A program made the translations under genes and the position numbers. A stretch of DNA of 64,000 bases from Mycolicibacter sp. MU0102 (GTDB lineage: Bacteria > Actinomycetota > Actinomycetes > Mycobacteriales > Mycobacteriaceae). The notes below the pieces were generated by a model, which was given only the letters and a program-made list of their open reading frames with translations, did no database searches and had not been told where the DNA came from. Where the stretch lies: contig NZ_OY726398.1 in assembly GCF_963378105.1 (NCBI RefSeq), forward strand, positions 3,100,001 through 3,164,000. The letters run 5' to 3'. Positions within the stretch are counted from its first letter, which is position 1; every line of letters starts with the position of its first letter. This document shows positions 1 to 8,876 of this stretch, one piece after another.

Positions 1-116
1 GAGGCCTCCTGATCTGCAACTGTGGCTCTACCAGTGCGAGTGTTCACTCGTAACCGGCAACCCACTGAATCGCCCCGGTGAGTCCGGAGGCTCCACTTCT
101 TGTGAAGGATGGAGTC

Positions 117-443
117 ATGTCAGAAGGTTCTCCGCGTAGGTACCCGGCCGAGTTGCGTTCTCGTGCGGTGCGCATGGTTGCCGAGGTCCGTCACGAGTAT
201 CCGTCGGAATGGGCAGCGATCGAGTCGGTGGCGTCCAAGCTGGGGATCGGGACGGCGCAGACGTTGTTGAGCTGGGTCCGCAAGGACCAGGTCGATGGGG
301 GCAAGCGCCCTGGTGTCACCTCCGAGATGGCGGAGGAACTGCGGAGGCTTCGAGCCGAGAACCGGGAGCTCAAGCGGGCTAACGAGATTCTGAAGTCGGC
401 GTCGACTTTTTTCGCGGCGGAGCTCGACCGCCGGCCTCGTTGA
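117..443 (+). CDS. IS3-family transposase OrfA (IS6110-like)
   Basis: OrfA is a 108-residue DNA-binding subunit. The ATG at 117 has GGAG about 7 nt upstream. The N-terminal part is a helix-turn-helix (residues about 10-60). A leucine-zipper-like coiled coil (EELRRLRAENRELKRANEIL) follows at about 75-95 and ends in the IS6110-type FFAAELDR. A slippery heptamer T TTT TTC lies in frame at 407-413. A -1 slip there would join OrfA to OrfB in a roughly 417-residue transposase. OrfA stops at 441-443, overlapping the possible TTG start of OrfB at 440. Confidence 0.92.
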   Translation: MSEGSPRRYPAELRSRAVRMVAEVRHEYPSEWAAIESVASKLGIGTAQTLLSWVRKDQVDGGKRPGVTSEMAEELRRLRAENRELKRANEILKSASTFFAAELDRRPR

Positions 444-1369
444 TCTGCACCTATATCGACCAGAACAAGGATCGCTTCGGTGTCGAGCCGATCTGCCGGG
501 TGCTGAGCGCGCACGGCGTCAAGATCGCACCGAGCACCTACTACGACGCCCATGCCCGGGGCCGCTCGGCCCGAGCTGCCGCCGACGAGGACCTCAAACC
601 CCAGATCCGGCAGGTGTTTGAGCGCAACTACCGCGTTTACGGGGCCCGTAAAGTGTGGCTGGCCCTCAACCGTGACGGTGTGGCGGTGGCCCGCTGCACT
701 GTGGAACGGCTGATGCGCGACATGGGCCTGCGCGGGGCGCACCGGGGCAAGGTGCGGCGCACGACCATCCCTGATCCGCAAGGCGTCAGGGCCCGTGATC
801 TGGTCCTGCGCCAGTTCAACCCGCCCGCACCGAACCGGCTGTGGGTGGCCGACATGACCTACGTGTCGACCTGGTCAGGGTTCGTCTACGCCGCGTTCGT
901 CATCGACACCTACTCCCGGCGGATCGTGGGGTGGCGCACCTCGACCACGATGACCAGCGCGTTGGTGCTTGATGCGATCGAGCACGCCATCTGGACTCGC
1001 CAGCGCGATGGGATCAGCGACCTGACCGGCCTGGTGCAACATCACGACAGAGGCAGTCAATACACCTCCATCGCCTACACCGAACGTCTGGCCGCAGCCG
1101 GAATCGACGCCTCAGTCGGCCGGGTCGGTGACAGTTACGACAATGCCGTCGCCGAAACCATCAACGGCCTCTACAAGACCGAACTGATCAAGCCCCGCGG
1201 CCCGTGGCGCACCATCGACCAGGTCGAAGTCGCCACCCTGGAATGGGTGGACTGGTTCAACCACCGCCGCATCAACAGCTACTGCGCCGACATGCCACCG
1301 GCCGAATATGAAGCCCTCTACTACAGTCAGCACCGAACCCAGAAAGTCACTGAGTTCTCAAACCCGTGA
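440..1369 (+). CDS. IS3-family transposase OrfB, DDE integrase domain
   Basis: OrfB is the catalytic half of the transposase and is most likely made as an OrfAB fusion by -1 frameshifting at 407-413. The readable -1 frame extends back to that site. An HTH_21 segment comes first (GVEPICRVLSAHGVKIAPST), then an rve integrase core. The three acidic residues are visible: D in LWVADMTYVS, D in VQHHDRGSQYTS and E in NAVAETINGLYK. The C-terminus WFNHRRINSY is typical of the family. No internal stop or frameshift is seen, so the enzyme looks intact. The stop codon lies inside the right inverted repeat. Confidence 0.93.
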   Translation: MICTYIDQNKDRFGVEPICRVLSAHGVKIAPSTYYDAHARGRSARAAADEDLKPQIRQVFERNYRVYGARKVWLALNRDGVAVARCTVERLMRDMGLRGAHRGKVRRTTIPDPQGVRARDLVLRQFNPPAPNRLWVADMTYVSTWSGFVYAAFVIDTYSRRIVGWRTSTTMTSALVLDAIEHAIWTRQRDGISDLTGLVQHHDRGSQYTSIAYTERLAAAGIDASVGRVGDSYDNAVAETINGLYKTELIKPRGPWRTIDQVEVATLEWVDWFNHRRINSYCADMPPAEYEALYYSQHRTQKVTEFSNP

Positions 1370-1468
1370 GCGTCCGGAAACTCCGGGGCGATTCACACGT
1401 CCGATTGCAGCCCGAGGCCTTCGGCCTCGAGTCAGCCCCCATACCAACTTGTTCAATGGCGGTCAGGT

Positions 1469-1618
1469 CATCGTGGTCTGCAGCCACGATGTCCCAGGTG
1501 CCGGTTCGGGATCGCCCGCCTTCATACCTGTCGCCCGTATGGGTTGGCTCTTAGACGGCTTGTGTCCCGAACCGGCGCCGTCGGCTGGGAGTGGCTGAAG
1601 AGAGGCCTGCAAAGCCGA
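1469..1618 (+). ncRNA. Candidate IS110 bridge RNA in transposase leader
   Basis: The non-coding leader of the IS110-family transposase contains three nested structures in order. First is an 8-bp hairpin, CATCGTGG at 1469-1476 with CCACGATG at 1484-1491. Second is a 12-bp perfect stem, 1500-1511 with 1565-1576, enclosing a 53-nt loop. Third is a 6-bp stem, TCGGCT at 1581-1586 with AGCCGA at 1613-1618, enclosing 26 nt. IS110-group elements encode a bridge RNA in this place, with a 5' stem-loop followed by a target-binding and a donor-binding loop. The match in position and architecture is seen; the function is inferred. A further hairpin, 1413-1429, lies upstream. The exact RNA ends are unknown. 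Confidence 0.6.
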
Positions 1619-1677
1619 AAGTTGGTGTGCCCTCCCGCTACTCATTGACCAATCGAGCGCAGGAGGAAGACCACCCC

Positions 1678-2862
1678 GTGACTGAAGCACCACCGCCCAG
1701 CGATCGCGTCGTGATCGCAGTCGACCCGCACAAGGCATCGTGGACCGCTGCTGCCCTGAACGCTTCGCTGCGACCGCTGGGCGTTATCCGCGTTGCCGTC
1801 AGCTCAGAGGGCTACCGGCAGCTAAGACGGTTCGCCCGGCGTTGGGACGATCCTGGCTGGGCCATTGAAGGCGCAGCCGGTCTGGGCGCCCCACTGACCC
1901 GACAGCTCAGCGTCGACGGCATCGAGGTGACCGATGTCCCAGCCAAGCTGGCTGCCCGGGTGCGGATGCTGTCCACCGGCCACGGCCGTAAAACCGACGA
2001 GGCCGATGCGGTCTCGGTGGGCATTGCTGCCCTGACCGCCAGCCGGCTCAACACCGCTTCGGTCGACGCAGCAGTCACCGCAATGCGGGCGCTGGTCGAA
2101 CATCGTGACGACCTGGTCAAGACCCGCACGCAAACGATCAACCGGCTGCACGTGCTGCTCACCCACCTCAAACTCGCCGGCGCCTCGCGGGGTCTGACCG
2201 CCGACCGCGCCGCCGACATCTTGCGCCAGGTCCGACCACGCGACCCCGCGGCCAAGACGCTGCGCAGCCTGGCGGTCGACCTCGTCGCCGAGATCCGCCA
2301 GCTCGACAGGCGCATCGCGAAAGCCGGTCGCGACATCGAAGCCGCCGTCGAAACATCGGGTAGCGCCCTGACCCAGCTCTACGGCATCGGCACTCTCAAC
2401 GCCGCCAAGATCCTGGCCCGCGTTGGCTCAGTGCATCGCTTCCGATCGGCAGCTGCGTTCGCTTCTTACACCGGCACTGCCCCGATCGAAGCCTCTTCGG
2501 GCGAAGTCACCCGGCATCGTCTCTCTCGCGCCGGGGATCGCCAGCTCAACTGCTGTCTGCACACCATGGCAATCACGCAAATTGCCCGCGACACCCCAGG
2601 GCGAACCTACTATCGAAAGAAACGAGCCGCCGGCAAGAGCCATCGAGAAGCGCTGCGCTGTCTCAAGCGACGCCTCTCCGACGCCGTATATCGCCAGCTC
2701 CTACACGACGCGACGAAACAAGCAGGGGCAAGCCCGGTGGGACATACGGGGGCGACTCTCGTGTCCAGCGCGGCTGGCTTACACCCCTTCGCCAGCACTT
2801 CGGACCAGTCACTCACCGGGCCAGCCAACCGCCACCCTACAACCGGTAAACCGGACGCTTGA
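1678..2862 (+). CDS. IS110-family (DEDD) transposase
   Basis: This 394-residue recombinase of the IS110/IS116/IS902 family catalyses RNA-guided or site-specific element insertion. GTG 1678 is the start because AGGAGGA lies just upstream and the protein then opens directly into the RuvC-like DEDD domain (VIAVDPHKASWTAAAL, residues about 10-30; KTDEADAVSVG near 110). The C-terminal Transposase_20 domain follows at about residue 215 (LYGIGTLNAAKILARVG, ASYTGTAPIEASSG) with the catalytic-serine region. Length is normal and the frame is uninterrupted. It is preceded by a structured 280-nt leader and followed at 3139 by nrdF on the other strand. The element ends are not clear to me. Confidence 0.93.
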   Translation: MTEAPPPSDRVVIAVDPHKASWTAAALNASLRPLGVIRVAVSSEGYRQLRRFARRWDDPGWAIEGAAGLGAPLTRQLSVDGIEVTDVPAKLAARVRMLSTGHGRKTDEADAVSVGIAALTASRLNTASVDAAVTAMRALVEHRDDLVKTRTQTINRLHVLLTHLKLAGASRGLTADRAADILRQVRPRDPAAKTLRSLAVDLVAEIRQLDRRIAKAGRDIEAAVETSGSALTQLYGIGTLNAAKILARVGSVHRFRSAAAFASYTGTAPIEASSGEVTRHRLSRAGDRQLNCCLHTMAITQIARDTPGRTYYRKKRAAGKSHREALRCLKRRLSDAVYRQLLHDATKQAGASPVGHTGATLVSSAAGLHPFASTSDQSLTGPANRHPTTGKPDA

Positions 2863-3138
2863 CACAGAGAGGCGCCGTCTAGGTCAGTGTGGCCAGACGC
2901 GGAGGTGGGATTCCGGCGCCAGATGCTGTTAACCACGCTCGCCTCCACCGGGGAGAGCCAGTCCCGAGGCCTGGAGTTTCCCAGCGTCCGGAACGACAAT
3001 CCAGTCCGGCGCAGCCTGCGCTATTGAACGACTATTCGGCCTGGCCGATGCGCTTGGGGGTTCCGGCTGGCGAACTGATGCAGGCCCCCATGCACGCCGA
3101 CCGACGTCGGCCGCAATGAGGCGATACTCCCCGCTAAA

Positions 3139-4113
3139 TCAGAAGTCCCAGTCGTCGTCTTCGGTGATCACGGCCTTGCCGATCACATAGGACGAACCCG
3201 ACCCGGAGAAGAAGTCGTGGTTCTCATCGCCGTTGGGTGACAGCGCCGACAGGATCGCCGGGTTGACATCGGTCTCGTCGCGCGGGAACAGCGCCTCGTA
3301 GCCCAGGTTCATCAGCGCCTTGTTGGCGTTGTAGCGCAAGAACTTCTTGACGTCCTCGGTCTGGCCCACCCCGTCGTAGAGATCCTGGGTGTATTCGACC
3401 TCGTTGTCGTAGAGCTCGAACAGCAACTCGTAGGTGTAATCCTTGAGCTCTTGCCGCTTCGCTTCGTCGACCATGGCCAGGCCACGCTGGTACTTGTAGC
3501 CGATGTAGTAGCCGTGCACGGCCTCGTCGCGGATGATCAGCCGGATCACGTCGGCGGTGTTGGTCAGCTTGCCCCGGCTCGACCAGTACATCGGCAGATA
3601 GAAGCCGGAGTAGAACAGGAAACTCTCCAGCAGGGTGGAGGCCACCTTGCGCTTCAGCGGCTCGTCGCCCCGGTAGTACCGCATGACGATGGCGGCTTTG
3701 CGCTGCAGGTTGGGGTTCTCCTCCGACCAGCGGAACGCCTCGTCGATCTCACTGGTCGAGCACAGAGTGGAGAAGATCTGACTGTAGCTCTTGGCGTGCA
3801 CCGATTCCATGAACGCAATGTTGGTGTAGACCGCCTGCTCGTGCGGGGTCAGCGAGTCGGGAATCAGGCTGACCGCCCCGACCGTGCCCTGGATGGTGTC
3901 CAGCAACGTCAGGCCGGTGAATACCCGCATGGTGAGCTGCTTCTCGCTGTCGGTCAGGGTCCCCCACGACGGCAAGTCGTTGGAGACCGGCACCTTCTCC
4001 GGCAGCCAGAAATTGCCGGTCAGGCGGTCCCAGACCTCAGCGTCCTTGTCGTCTTGCACCCGGTTCCAGTTGATCGCCGAAGTGCGGTCGATCAGCTTCA
4101 CATTTTCGGACAC
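3139..4113 (-). CDS. nrdF: Class Ib ribonucleoside-diphosphate reductase beta subunit
   Basis: NrdF carries the metallo-cofactor and tyrosyl radical that drive NrdE in making deoxyribonucleotides. The 324-residue length is typical. Ferritin-like helices hold the metal ligands: D in TGLTLLDTIQG, E and H in FMESVHAKSYSQIF, E in LLESFLFYSGF, and E and H in IIRDEAVHGYYIGYKYQ. The C-terminal tail ends in DDDWDF, the kind of acidic-aromatic tail that docks on NrdE. In M. tuberculosis nrdF2 lies only two genes from nrdE. Here about 19.5 kb separates them. A weak NrdR-like sequence at 4151-4166 lies upstream of the start. Confidence 0.97.
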   Translation of the reverse strand: MSENVKLIDRTSAINWNRVQDDKDAEVWDRLTGNFWLPEKVPVSNDLPSWGTLTDSEKQLTMRVFTGLTLLDTIQGTVGAVSLIPDSLTPHEQAVYTNIAFMESVHAKSYSQIFSTLCSTSEIDEAFRWSEENPNLQRKAAIVMRYYRGDEPLKRKVASTLLESFLFYSGFYLPMYWSSRGKLTNTADVIRLIIRDEAVHGYYIGYKYQRGLAMVDEAKRQELKDYTYELLFELYDNEVEYTQDLYDGVGQTEDVKKFLRYNANKALMNLGYEALFPRDETDVNPAILSALSPNGDENHDFFSGSGSSYVIGKAVITEDDDWDF

Positions 4114-4211
4114 CAGAACCTCATTTCACCCGCCGAAATCTAGGCCTTTGACACTACCCCTGGGGGCCGACAACCCGCGCCAACACAAGAAGTTGTGGTC
4201 TGCGTGTCGTG

Positions 4212-5726
4212 TCAGCCCACGCCGGAAAATCGGTACTCGCCCGCCCGCAACGAGCGGGTGGACCGCCAATACTGCCAGGTCATCCCACTCCACAGCGTCC
4301 GGTTGACACCGTGCTCGTCGAGATACCAGCTATTGCAGCCGCCGGTGATCCACACCGAACCGGCGAGCTTGTCCTGCAACTCCGCGTTGTAGCGGTCCTG
4401 GGCCGCGCGGCTGGGGGCCAATGCCTGCGCACCGACCTTGTCGGTCACGGCGATCGCCTGCGCGACGTAGCGGATCTGCGACTCGATCATGAACACCACC
4501 GAGGTGTGGCCGAGCGCGGTGTTGGGACCGAGCAGGAAGAACAGATTGGGCATGTCGGCCACCGCGATACCGTGATGCGCGACCACTCCCTCACGGTTCC
4601 AGCGGTCCACCAGATCTTCGCCGTGCGGGCCCTTCACGTCGACGTAGGTATAGGAGTCGGTGACGTGAAAACCGGTGGCGCCCACGATGACGTCGACGGG
4701 TCGCTCGACGCCGTCGGCGGTGACGATTCCGGTGGGAGTGATCCGGGTGATCCGCTCGGTGATCAGCGTTGTCTTCGGGTCGGCTACCGCCTGATAGTAG
4801 TTGGGCGAGTACAGGATTCGTTTGCAGCCGGCGCGGTAGCTCGGGGTGAGCCGGCGACGCAGCTCCTTGTCGCGCACATTGCGCCTGATGTTCCACTTCG
4901 CCACCAGTTCGACGGCACGCAGCAGGCTGGGGCGCTTGGTCATCGCGTAGCCCAGGCCTTCCAGCCACCAGTAGATCCCCCAGCGCACCGCCCGCCGCAG
5001 CCCTGGAACCGTCGCGAACGCGGTGAGCAACGCCCGCGGGAAGGGTGAATTGGGCCGCGGCACCACCCACGGCGGGGTGCGCTGATACAGCTGCACCTGC
5101 GCGACATCGGCGTTGCGCACCAACTCCGGAACGATCTGGATGGCGCTGGCGCCGGTGCCGATCACCGCGACCTTCTTGCCGGCCAACTCGACGGTGTGAT
5201 CCCACCGGGCGGAGTGAAACATCGCGCCCTCGAATCGCTCTATCCCCTCGATCTCGGGCAGGCGTGGGATGTGCAGCCCGCCGGCACCGGAGATGACGAA
5301 CTGCGCGACGTACTCCTGCCCGGAGTCGGTGAAGACATGCCAGCGGTATTCGCCGTCGTCCCAATGCGCGCGCTCGACGCGTTCACCGAACCGGATGTGG
5401 CGGCGCAGCCCGTACTTGTCGGTGACGCCCTTGAGGTAGTCGAAGATCTCCGGCTGCGGCGAAAATAGCTTGCTCCAAGTGGCTTTCGGCTCGAAGGAGA
5501 ACGAGTAGAGATGCGACGGTACGTCGCAGGCGCAGCCCGGGTAGGTGTTGTCCCGCCACGTCCCGCCGATTTCGTCAGCTTTTTCCAGGATAAGGAATTC
5601 CACGCCCTGCTTCCGCAGCGCGATGCCCATGCCCAGACCGGAGAACCCGGTGCCGATGATGAGTGCCCGAGTATGGATCGGTGCACGTTGGCCAGCATTC
5701 TCGATGGTGGGATCGGTCAGCGTCAT
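4212..5726 (-). CDS. Baeyer-Villiger-type flavin monooxygenase
   Basis: This 504-residue FAD/NADPH monooxygenase probably inserts oxygen into ketones or related carbonyl substrates. An N-terminal Rossmann FAD motif is present (IIGTGFSGLGMG, residues about 24-35). The Baeyer-Villiger fingerprint FEGAMFHSARWD lies near residue 165, and a second nucleotide-binding GTGASA motif near 190 should bind NADPH. The ATG at 5726 fits the domain start. It lies upstream of nrdF on the same strand, as Rv3049c does in M. tuberculosis, and is divergent from the glycosidase gene. The substrate cannot be told from sequence. Confidence 0.9.
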   Translation of the reverse strand: MTLTDPTIENAGQRAPIHTRALIIGTGFSGLGMGIALRKQGVEFLILEKADEIGGTWRDNTYPGCACDVPSHLYSFSFEPKATWSKLFSPQPEIFDYLKGVTDKYGLRRHIRFGERVERAHWDDGEYRWHVFTDSGQEYVAQFVISGAGGLHIPRLPEIEGIERFEGAMFHSARWDHTVELAGKKVAVIGTGASAIQIVPELVRNADVAQVQLYQRTPPWVVPRPNSPFPRALLTAFATVPGLRRAVRWGIYWWLEGLGYAMTKRPSLLRAVELVAKWNIRRNVRDKELRRRLTPSYRAGCKRILYSPNYYQAVADPKTTLITERITRITPTGIVTADGVERPVDVIVGATGFHVTDSYTYVDVKGPHGEDLVDRWNREGVVAHHGIAVADMPNLFFLLGPNTALGHTSVVFMIESQIRYVAQAIAVTDKVGAQALAPSRAAQDRYNAELQDKLAGSVWITGGCNSWYLDEHGVNRTLWSGMTWQYWRSTRSLRAGEYRFSGVG

Positions 5727-5902
5727 CGCGCATGCCTCCCTTTAGGGGTATCGATGTTTCAGTGTGTTTCGCCGGACCTGAGTCCGTCAACGGCATGGCG
5801 CCTCGCCTACAGAGTGTCTTCGGCTTGACCCGAAATTTCTCCCGCATCGGCGATACGCTCACCCCCACCATCACTGTCGAGGCGGTCCTGTAGGTGATAT
5901 CC

Positions 5903-7285
5903 GTGCGTCGCATCCAAACAGCCCTCGCCGCGGCCATCCTGGCCGTCTCAACCCTGACCGGCTCCGCCAGCGTGCCTACGACCAACCCCGTCGCCGCACC
6001 GTCAATCGCAGCGGCGCAGGTGATCCACCTCGAGACGATCACCCTCGTCAACGCCGAGACCAGCGACGTCACCACCCAGGTTTTTGGTGTGGCCGACTCC
6101 GACCTGTACAACCTGGACCAGTCCGACCTCGTCGCCCAACTCAGCGAGATCCGCGACCTCGGGGTCACCGATCTGCGCCTGGGCGTGCCGTGGCTCTACA
6201 TCCAACCCACGGCCACCAGCTATGACTGGGCCCAGATGGACAACGTCATCAACACGGCGCATTCCATGGGCTTCACGATCACCGCCGCCATCACAGGCAA
6301 CCCCGCCTGGGACGGCGCCCTCATCTCGGGCGCACCCGACCCGACCGCGTATGCGAATTTCGCCGCCGAGGTCGCCGAACGCTACGGCAGCGAGATCTCG
6401 GCCTACGAGATCTGGAACGAGCCCAACGGGGTGATCTTCTACTCCCCGGTCAGCGCCGAGACCTACACCGCCGTGCTGCAGGCGGCCTACACCGCGATCA
6501 AGTCGGTCGACCCCGACGCCACCGTGCTCGCGGGAGCGTTGGGCGCCACCACCACCATCGCCGGGCTCAGCGTCAGCCCCCAAGAGTTCCTGGAGCAGAT
6601 GTACGCCAGCGGGGCCCACGGCTATTTCGACGCGGTGAGCTACCACCCCTACCACTACACGCTGCCGTTCTCCGCAGGCCTGGGTGTGACCAACTCACCC
6701 CTGGAGCAGGTCGAGGCACTGAATGCGATCATGGCCGCCAACGGTGACGGCGATCTGAAAATCTGGGCCACCGAGTACGGCAATGCCACCACCCCGGTGT
6801 TCGGTGTGAGCGAGACCGTGCAGGCCAATTTCCTCGAGGACTTCCTGGTCGCCTGGTCCAAGCTCCCGTTCGCCGGGCCGGCGTTCGTCTACAGCGCGCA
6901 AGACTTGGCGACCGGGGTGCTCAACCACGAGGCCAACTTCGGGCTATTCACCGACGACGGCACGCCGAAGCTGGCTGCTGAGGTGCTGGCCAACCTGATC
7001 GCCGCCAACGCCAACGGCGCCCTGCCGGGCTACACCGCCCCGCTGCTGCCCGATGCGGAGGTGGTCTATCTCCAGCTGGCCACGATGGTCGCGGGCGTGA
7101 TCAATCAGGGGCTGATCATCCCCAACGCCATCATCGCGGCCATCTACGAAGTTTTGCCAGAACCGCTGCAGCAGGCGTTCACCGCACTGTCCGACTTCAT
7201 CACGGCGACCACGACCCAATTCCTGGAGGCCACCAAACCACTGATCGTGGACACCATCAGCGTGTTGCTCGACCTCGACTTCTAA
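5903..7285 (+). CDS. Secreted cellulase-like glycoside hydrolase
   Basis: This is a 460-residue exported glycosidase. GTG 5903 is preferred because AGGTGA lies 6-11 nt upstream, and the protein then starts with a signal peptide (VRRIQTALAAAILAVSTLTG followed by small residues). A TIM-barrel of the GH5/GH39 kind covers about residues 55-360. The predicted acid/base Glu is in EIWNEPNG and the nucleophile Glu in WATEYGNA. A hydrophobic, coiled C-terminal 90 residues of unknown role follows. An in-frame GTG at 5894 is the alternative start. It is convergent with the next gene at 13 bp. The polysaccharide substrate is unknown. Confidence 0.85.
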   Translation: MRRIQTALAAAILAVSTLTGSASVPTTNPVAAPSIAAAQVIHLETITLVNAETSDVTTQVFGVADSDLYNLDQSDLVAQLSEIRDLGVTDLRLGVPWLYIQPTATSYDWAQMDNVINTAHSMGFTITAAITGNPAWDGALISGAPDPTAYANFAAEVAERYGSEISAYEIWNEPNGVIFYSPVSAETYTAVLQAAYTAIKSVDPDATVLAGALGATTTIAGLSVSPQEFLEQMYASGAHGYFDAVSYHPYHYTLPFSAGLGVTNSPLEQVEALNAIMAANGDGDLKIWATEYGNATTPVFGVSETVQANFLEDFLVAWSKLPFAGPAFVYSAQDLATGVLNHEANFGLFTDDGTPKLAAEVLANLIAANANGALPGYTAPLLPDAEVVYLQLATMVAGVINQGLIIPNAIIAAIYEVLPEPLQQAFTALSDFITATTTQFLEATKPLIVDTISVLLDLDF

Positions 7286-7298
7286 AGGTCCGCTCGGG

Positions 7299-8819
7299 TC
7301 AGCCGAACAGACCCGCCAATTCCGCCTGAATCTGGGACGTCGCGTGCATGATTCCGATCAACTCAAAGCCCGCCGCCAGCGACCCCAGCCCGGTGGCCGC
7401 GGCCAGTGGAAGGCCGATCGCATCGACGAGGTCCCCCTGGGAGAGCTCGGAGAAGAAGACCTGAGCCATGGCGGCGGGCAGGGTGGTAGTCAGTGCGGTG
7501 AGGATGTCCCCGGTCACCATCAACGCCCCGTTGATCGCGGAGAGCGAGCCGCCGAGTGCGTTGCCGATATCGACGAGGCTGGGCATCGTGAACGCCGCAA
7601 TATCCACGCCCGTGTCGGGCCCAACGGCCGACGACTGCGAACCCAAGTCTTGGACGAAATCCTGCCAGCCCTGTTGCGCGCCGTTGACCAGCGCGGTCAA
7701 GACTTCCATGGGGTTGATATCCGGGAACAACCCCATCGTGGTGGGTACGTTTGCCGGCCCCGCGTCCCAGCCGTGTTCGATCTGCCCGTAGCCCAGGTTG
7801 ACCAGCACCCGCAGGGACGGCTGTACCAGGTCGGCGATCGCGTTCCCGAATGGGCTGCCGCGGAACGGCTCCAGCAAGGGAAGGTTCCCGGTCGGGATCA
7901 TCCAGTAGTTGGTCGCCGTACTCGCCGTCACGCCGTCGGGCAACTCACCGACATAGTCCACCGATCCCGGCAGCAGAATCGCGTTGGCGAGCTGGCCATC
8001 AGGTGTCATCGGCAGCATCGGGTACTGGTTGTGGGTATAGAGGATCCCAGCTACCGCATTGAGGTTGGAAAGCAGATTCAGTGAGTAGCGCGGAAAGTCG
8101 GCAAACCCGTCGTACTCCAGCGTGTAATTGTCGGTCGCCCAAGGACCATCCGGGGTTGCGCCGTTGAGGGTCAAGCCCAGTGAGGCGATGGGCACCGATC
8201 CACCGAACTCCGGCAGATTGAAGATCTGCATCAGCCCGCCGTTGGGGGTGTTGGGGTTGCCCAGGAACGTGAACGTCAGCTGATCCGCGTCGGGCCGTTG
8301 ATCGGCGGGCAACGCGAGATACTGCCTCATCAGCAGCGTGTCGATCGAGGCGCTTTGCGAGTAGCCGTAGAGGTTGACCGCGTGACCCAAGTCGAACTGC
8401 TTGTCGACGGCGAGCTGCAGCATCGTCAATCCCTGCGCCATCGAAACGTCCAGCGGCAACGTCTTGACACCGGTAAACGGCTGCAGCCCCTCCGGGGTGA
8501 ACAGGGCCTGCGGGGTGAACCCGGGATGCAACGGCTGAATGAAGCGTTCGTTGACCGCGTCGATGTAGTCCTGGTGGGGTATCGGAATGCCGCTGCCGCC
8601 GAACACGATCGAGCACCCGATCACGTCCACCGCCATGCACGCGTACGGGTCACCCGGCGGACCCCCGAACGGAAAGGTGGGCAACGCCGTCGGCGAGACC
8701 GCCCGCGCCGTGGTCACCTCGGACATCGCTGTCGCTTGCGTCGCCGGCACGACCAGTGCCGCTGCGGTGGCCGCCGACAGCAGTCCTGAACCCATCCGCC
8801 AGGCGTTATTGCGTTTCAT
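7299..8819 (-). CDS. Secreted PE-PPE-domain alpha/beta hydrolase
   Basis: This 506-residue protein has a signal peptide (MKRNNAWRMGSGLLSAATAA...) and a PE-PPE domain (residues about 60-290), the serine-hydrolase fold usually found at the C-terminus of PE or PPE proteins. The nucleophile elbow is GYSQS near residue 155. No PE or PPE N-terminal helical domain is present, so export probably uses the Sec or Tat route rather than type VII secretion. The C-terminal 150 residues are hydrophobic and helical. An esterase or lipase role on cell-envelope lipids is inferred from the family. It is transcribed towards the glycosidase and lies just downstream of a TetR gene. Confidence 0.85.
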   Translation of the reverse strand: MKRNNAWRMGSGLLSAATAAALVVPATQATAMSEVTTARAVSPTALPTFPFGGPPGDPYACMAVDVIGCSIVFGGSGIPIPHQDYIDAVNERFIQPLHPGFTPQALFTPEGLQPFTGVKTLPLDVSMAQGLTMLQLAVDKQFDLGHAVNLYGYSQSASIDTLLMRQYLALPADQRPDADQLTFTFLGNPNTPNGGLMQIFNLPEFGGSVPIASLGLTLNGATPDGPWATDNYTLEYDGFADFPRYSLNLLSNLNAVAGILYTHNQYPMLPMTPDGQLANAILLPGSVDYVGELPDGVTASTATNYWMIPTGNLPLLEPFRGSPFGNAIADLVQPSLRVLVNLGYGQIEHGWDAGPANVPTTMGLFPDINPMEVLTALVNGAQQGWQDFVQDLGSQSSAVGPDTGVDIAAFTMPSLVDIGNALGGSLSAINGALMVTGDILTALTTTLPAAMAQVFFSELSQGDLVDAIGLPLAAATGLGSLAAGFELIGIMHATSQIQAELAGLFG

Positions 8820-8876
8820 TCAGCCTTTTATACGGCATTTATCAGGTTAGCGGGCTTGATTCAGGCGGATCGCTGA

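Larger units (their letters stand above)
66..1395 (+). mobile_element. Complete IS6110-type IS3-family insertion sequence
   Basis: The element is 1330 bp. Its terminal inverted repeats lie at 66-93 and 1368-1395, both begin TGAATCGCCCCGG, and about 24 of 28 positions match. The flanking trinucleotide CAC occurs at 63-65 and again at 1396-1398, which is a 3-bp target duplication of the size usual for IS3. Inside are two overlapping frames (OrfA and OrfB, -1 phase) as expected for this family. OrfA and the ends resemble IS6110. Intact ends, target repeat and frames suggest a recent and possibly active copy. It sits just upstream of the IS110-family leader region, so it may have landed inside or beside that older element. 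Confidence 0.93.

Noticed and set aside
1..65. Remains of a gene left of the first insertion sequence
   Set aside because: Too short and without a recognisable frame; could equally be part of the IS110 left end.
4151..4166. NrdR box upstream of nrdF
   Set aside because: Only about 10 of 16 positions match and no partner box lies at the proper spacing.
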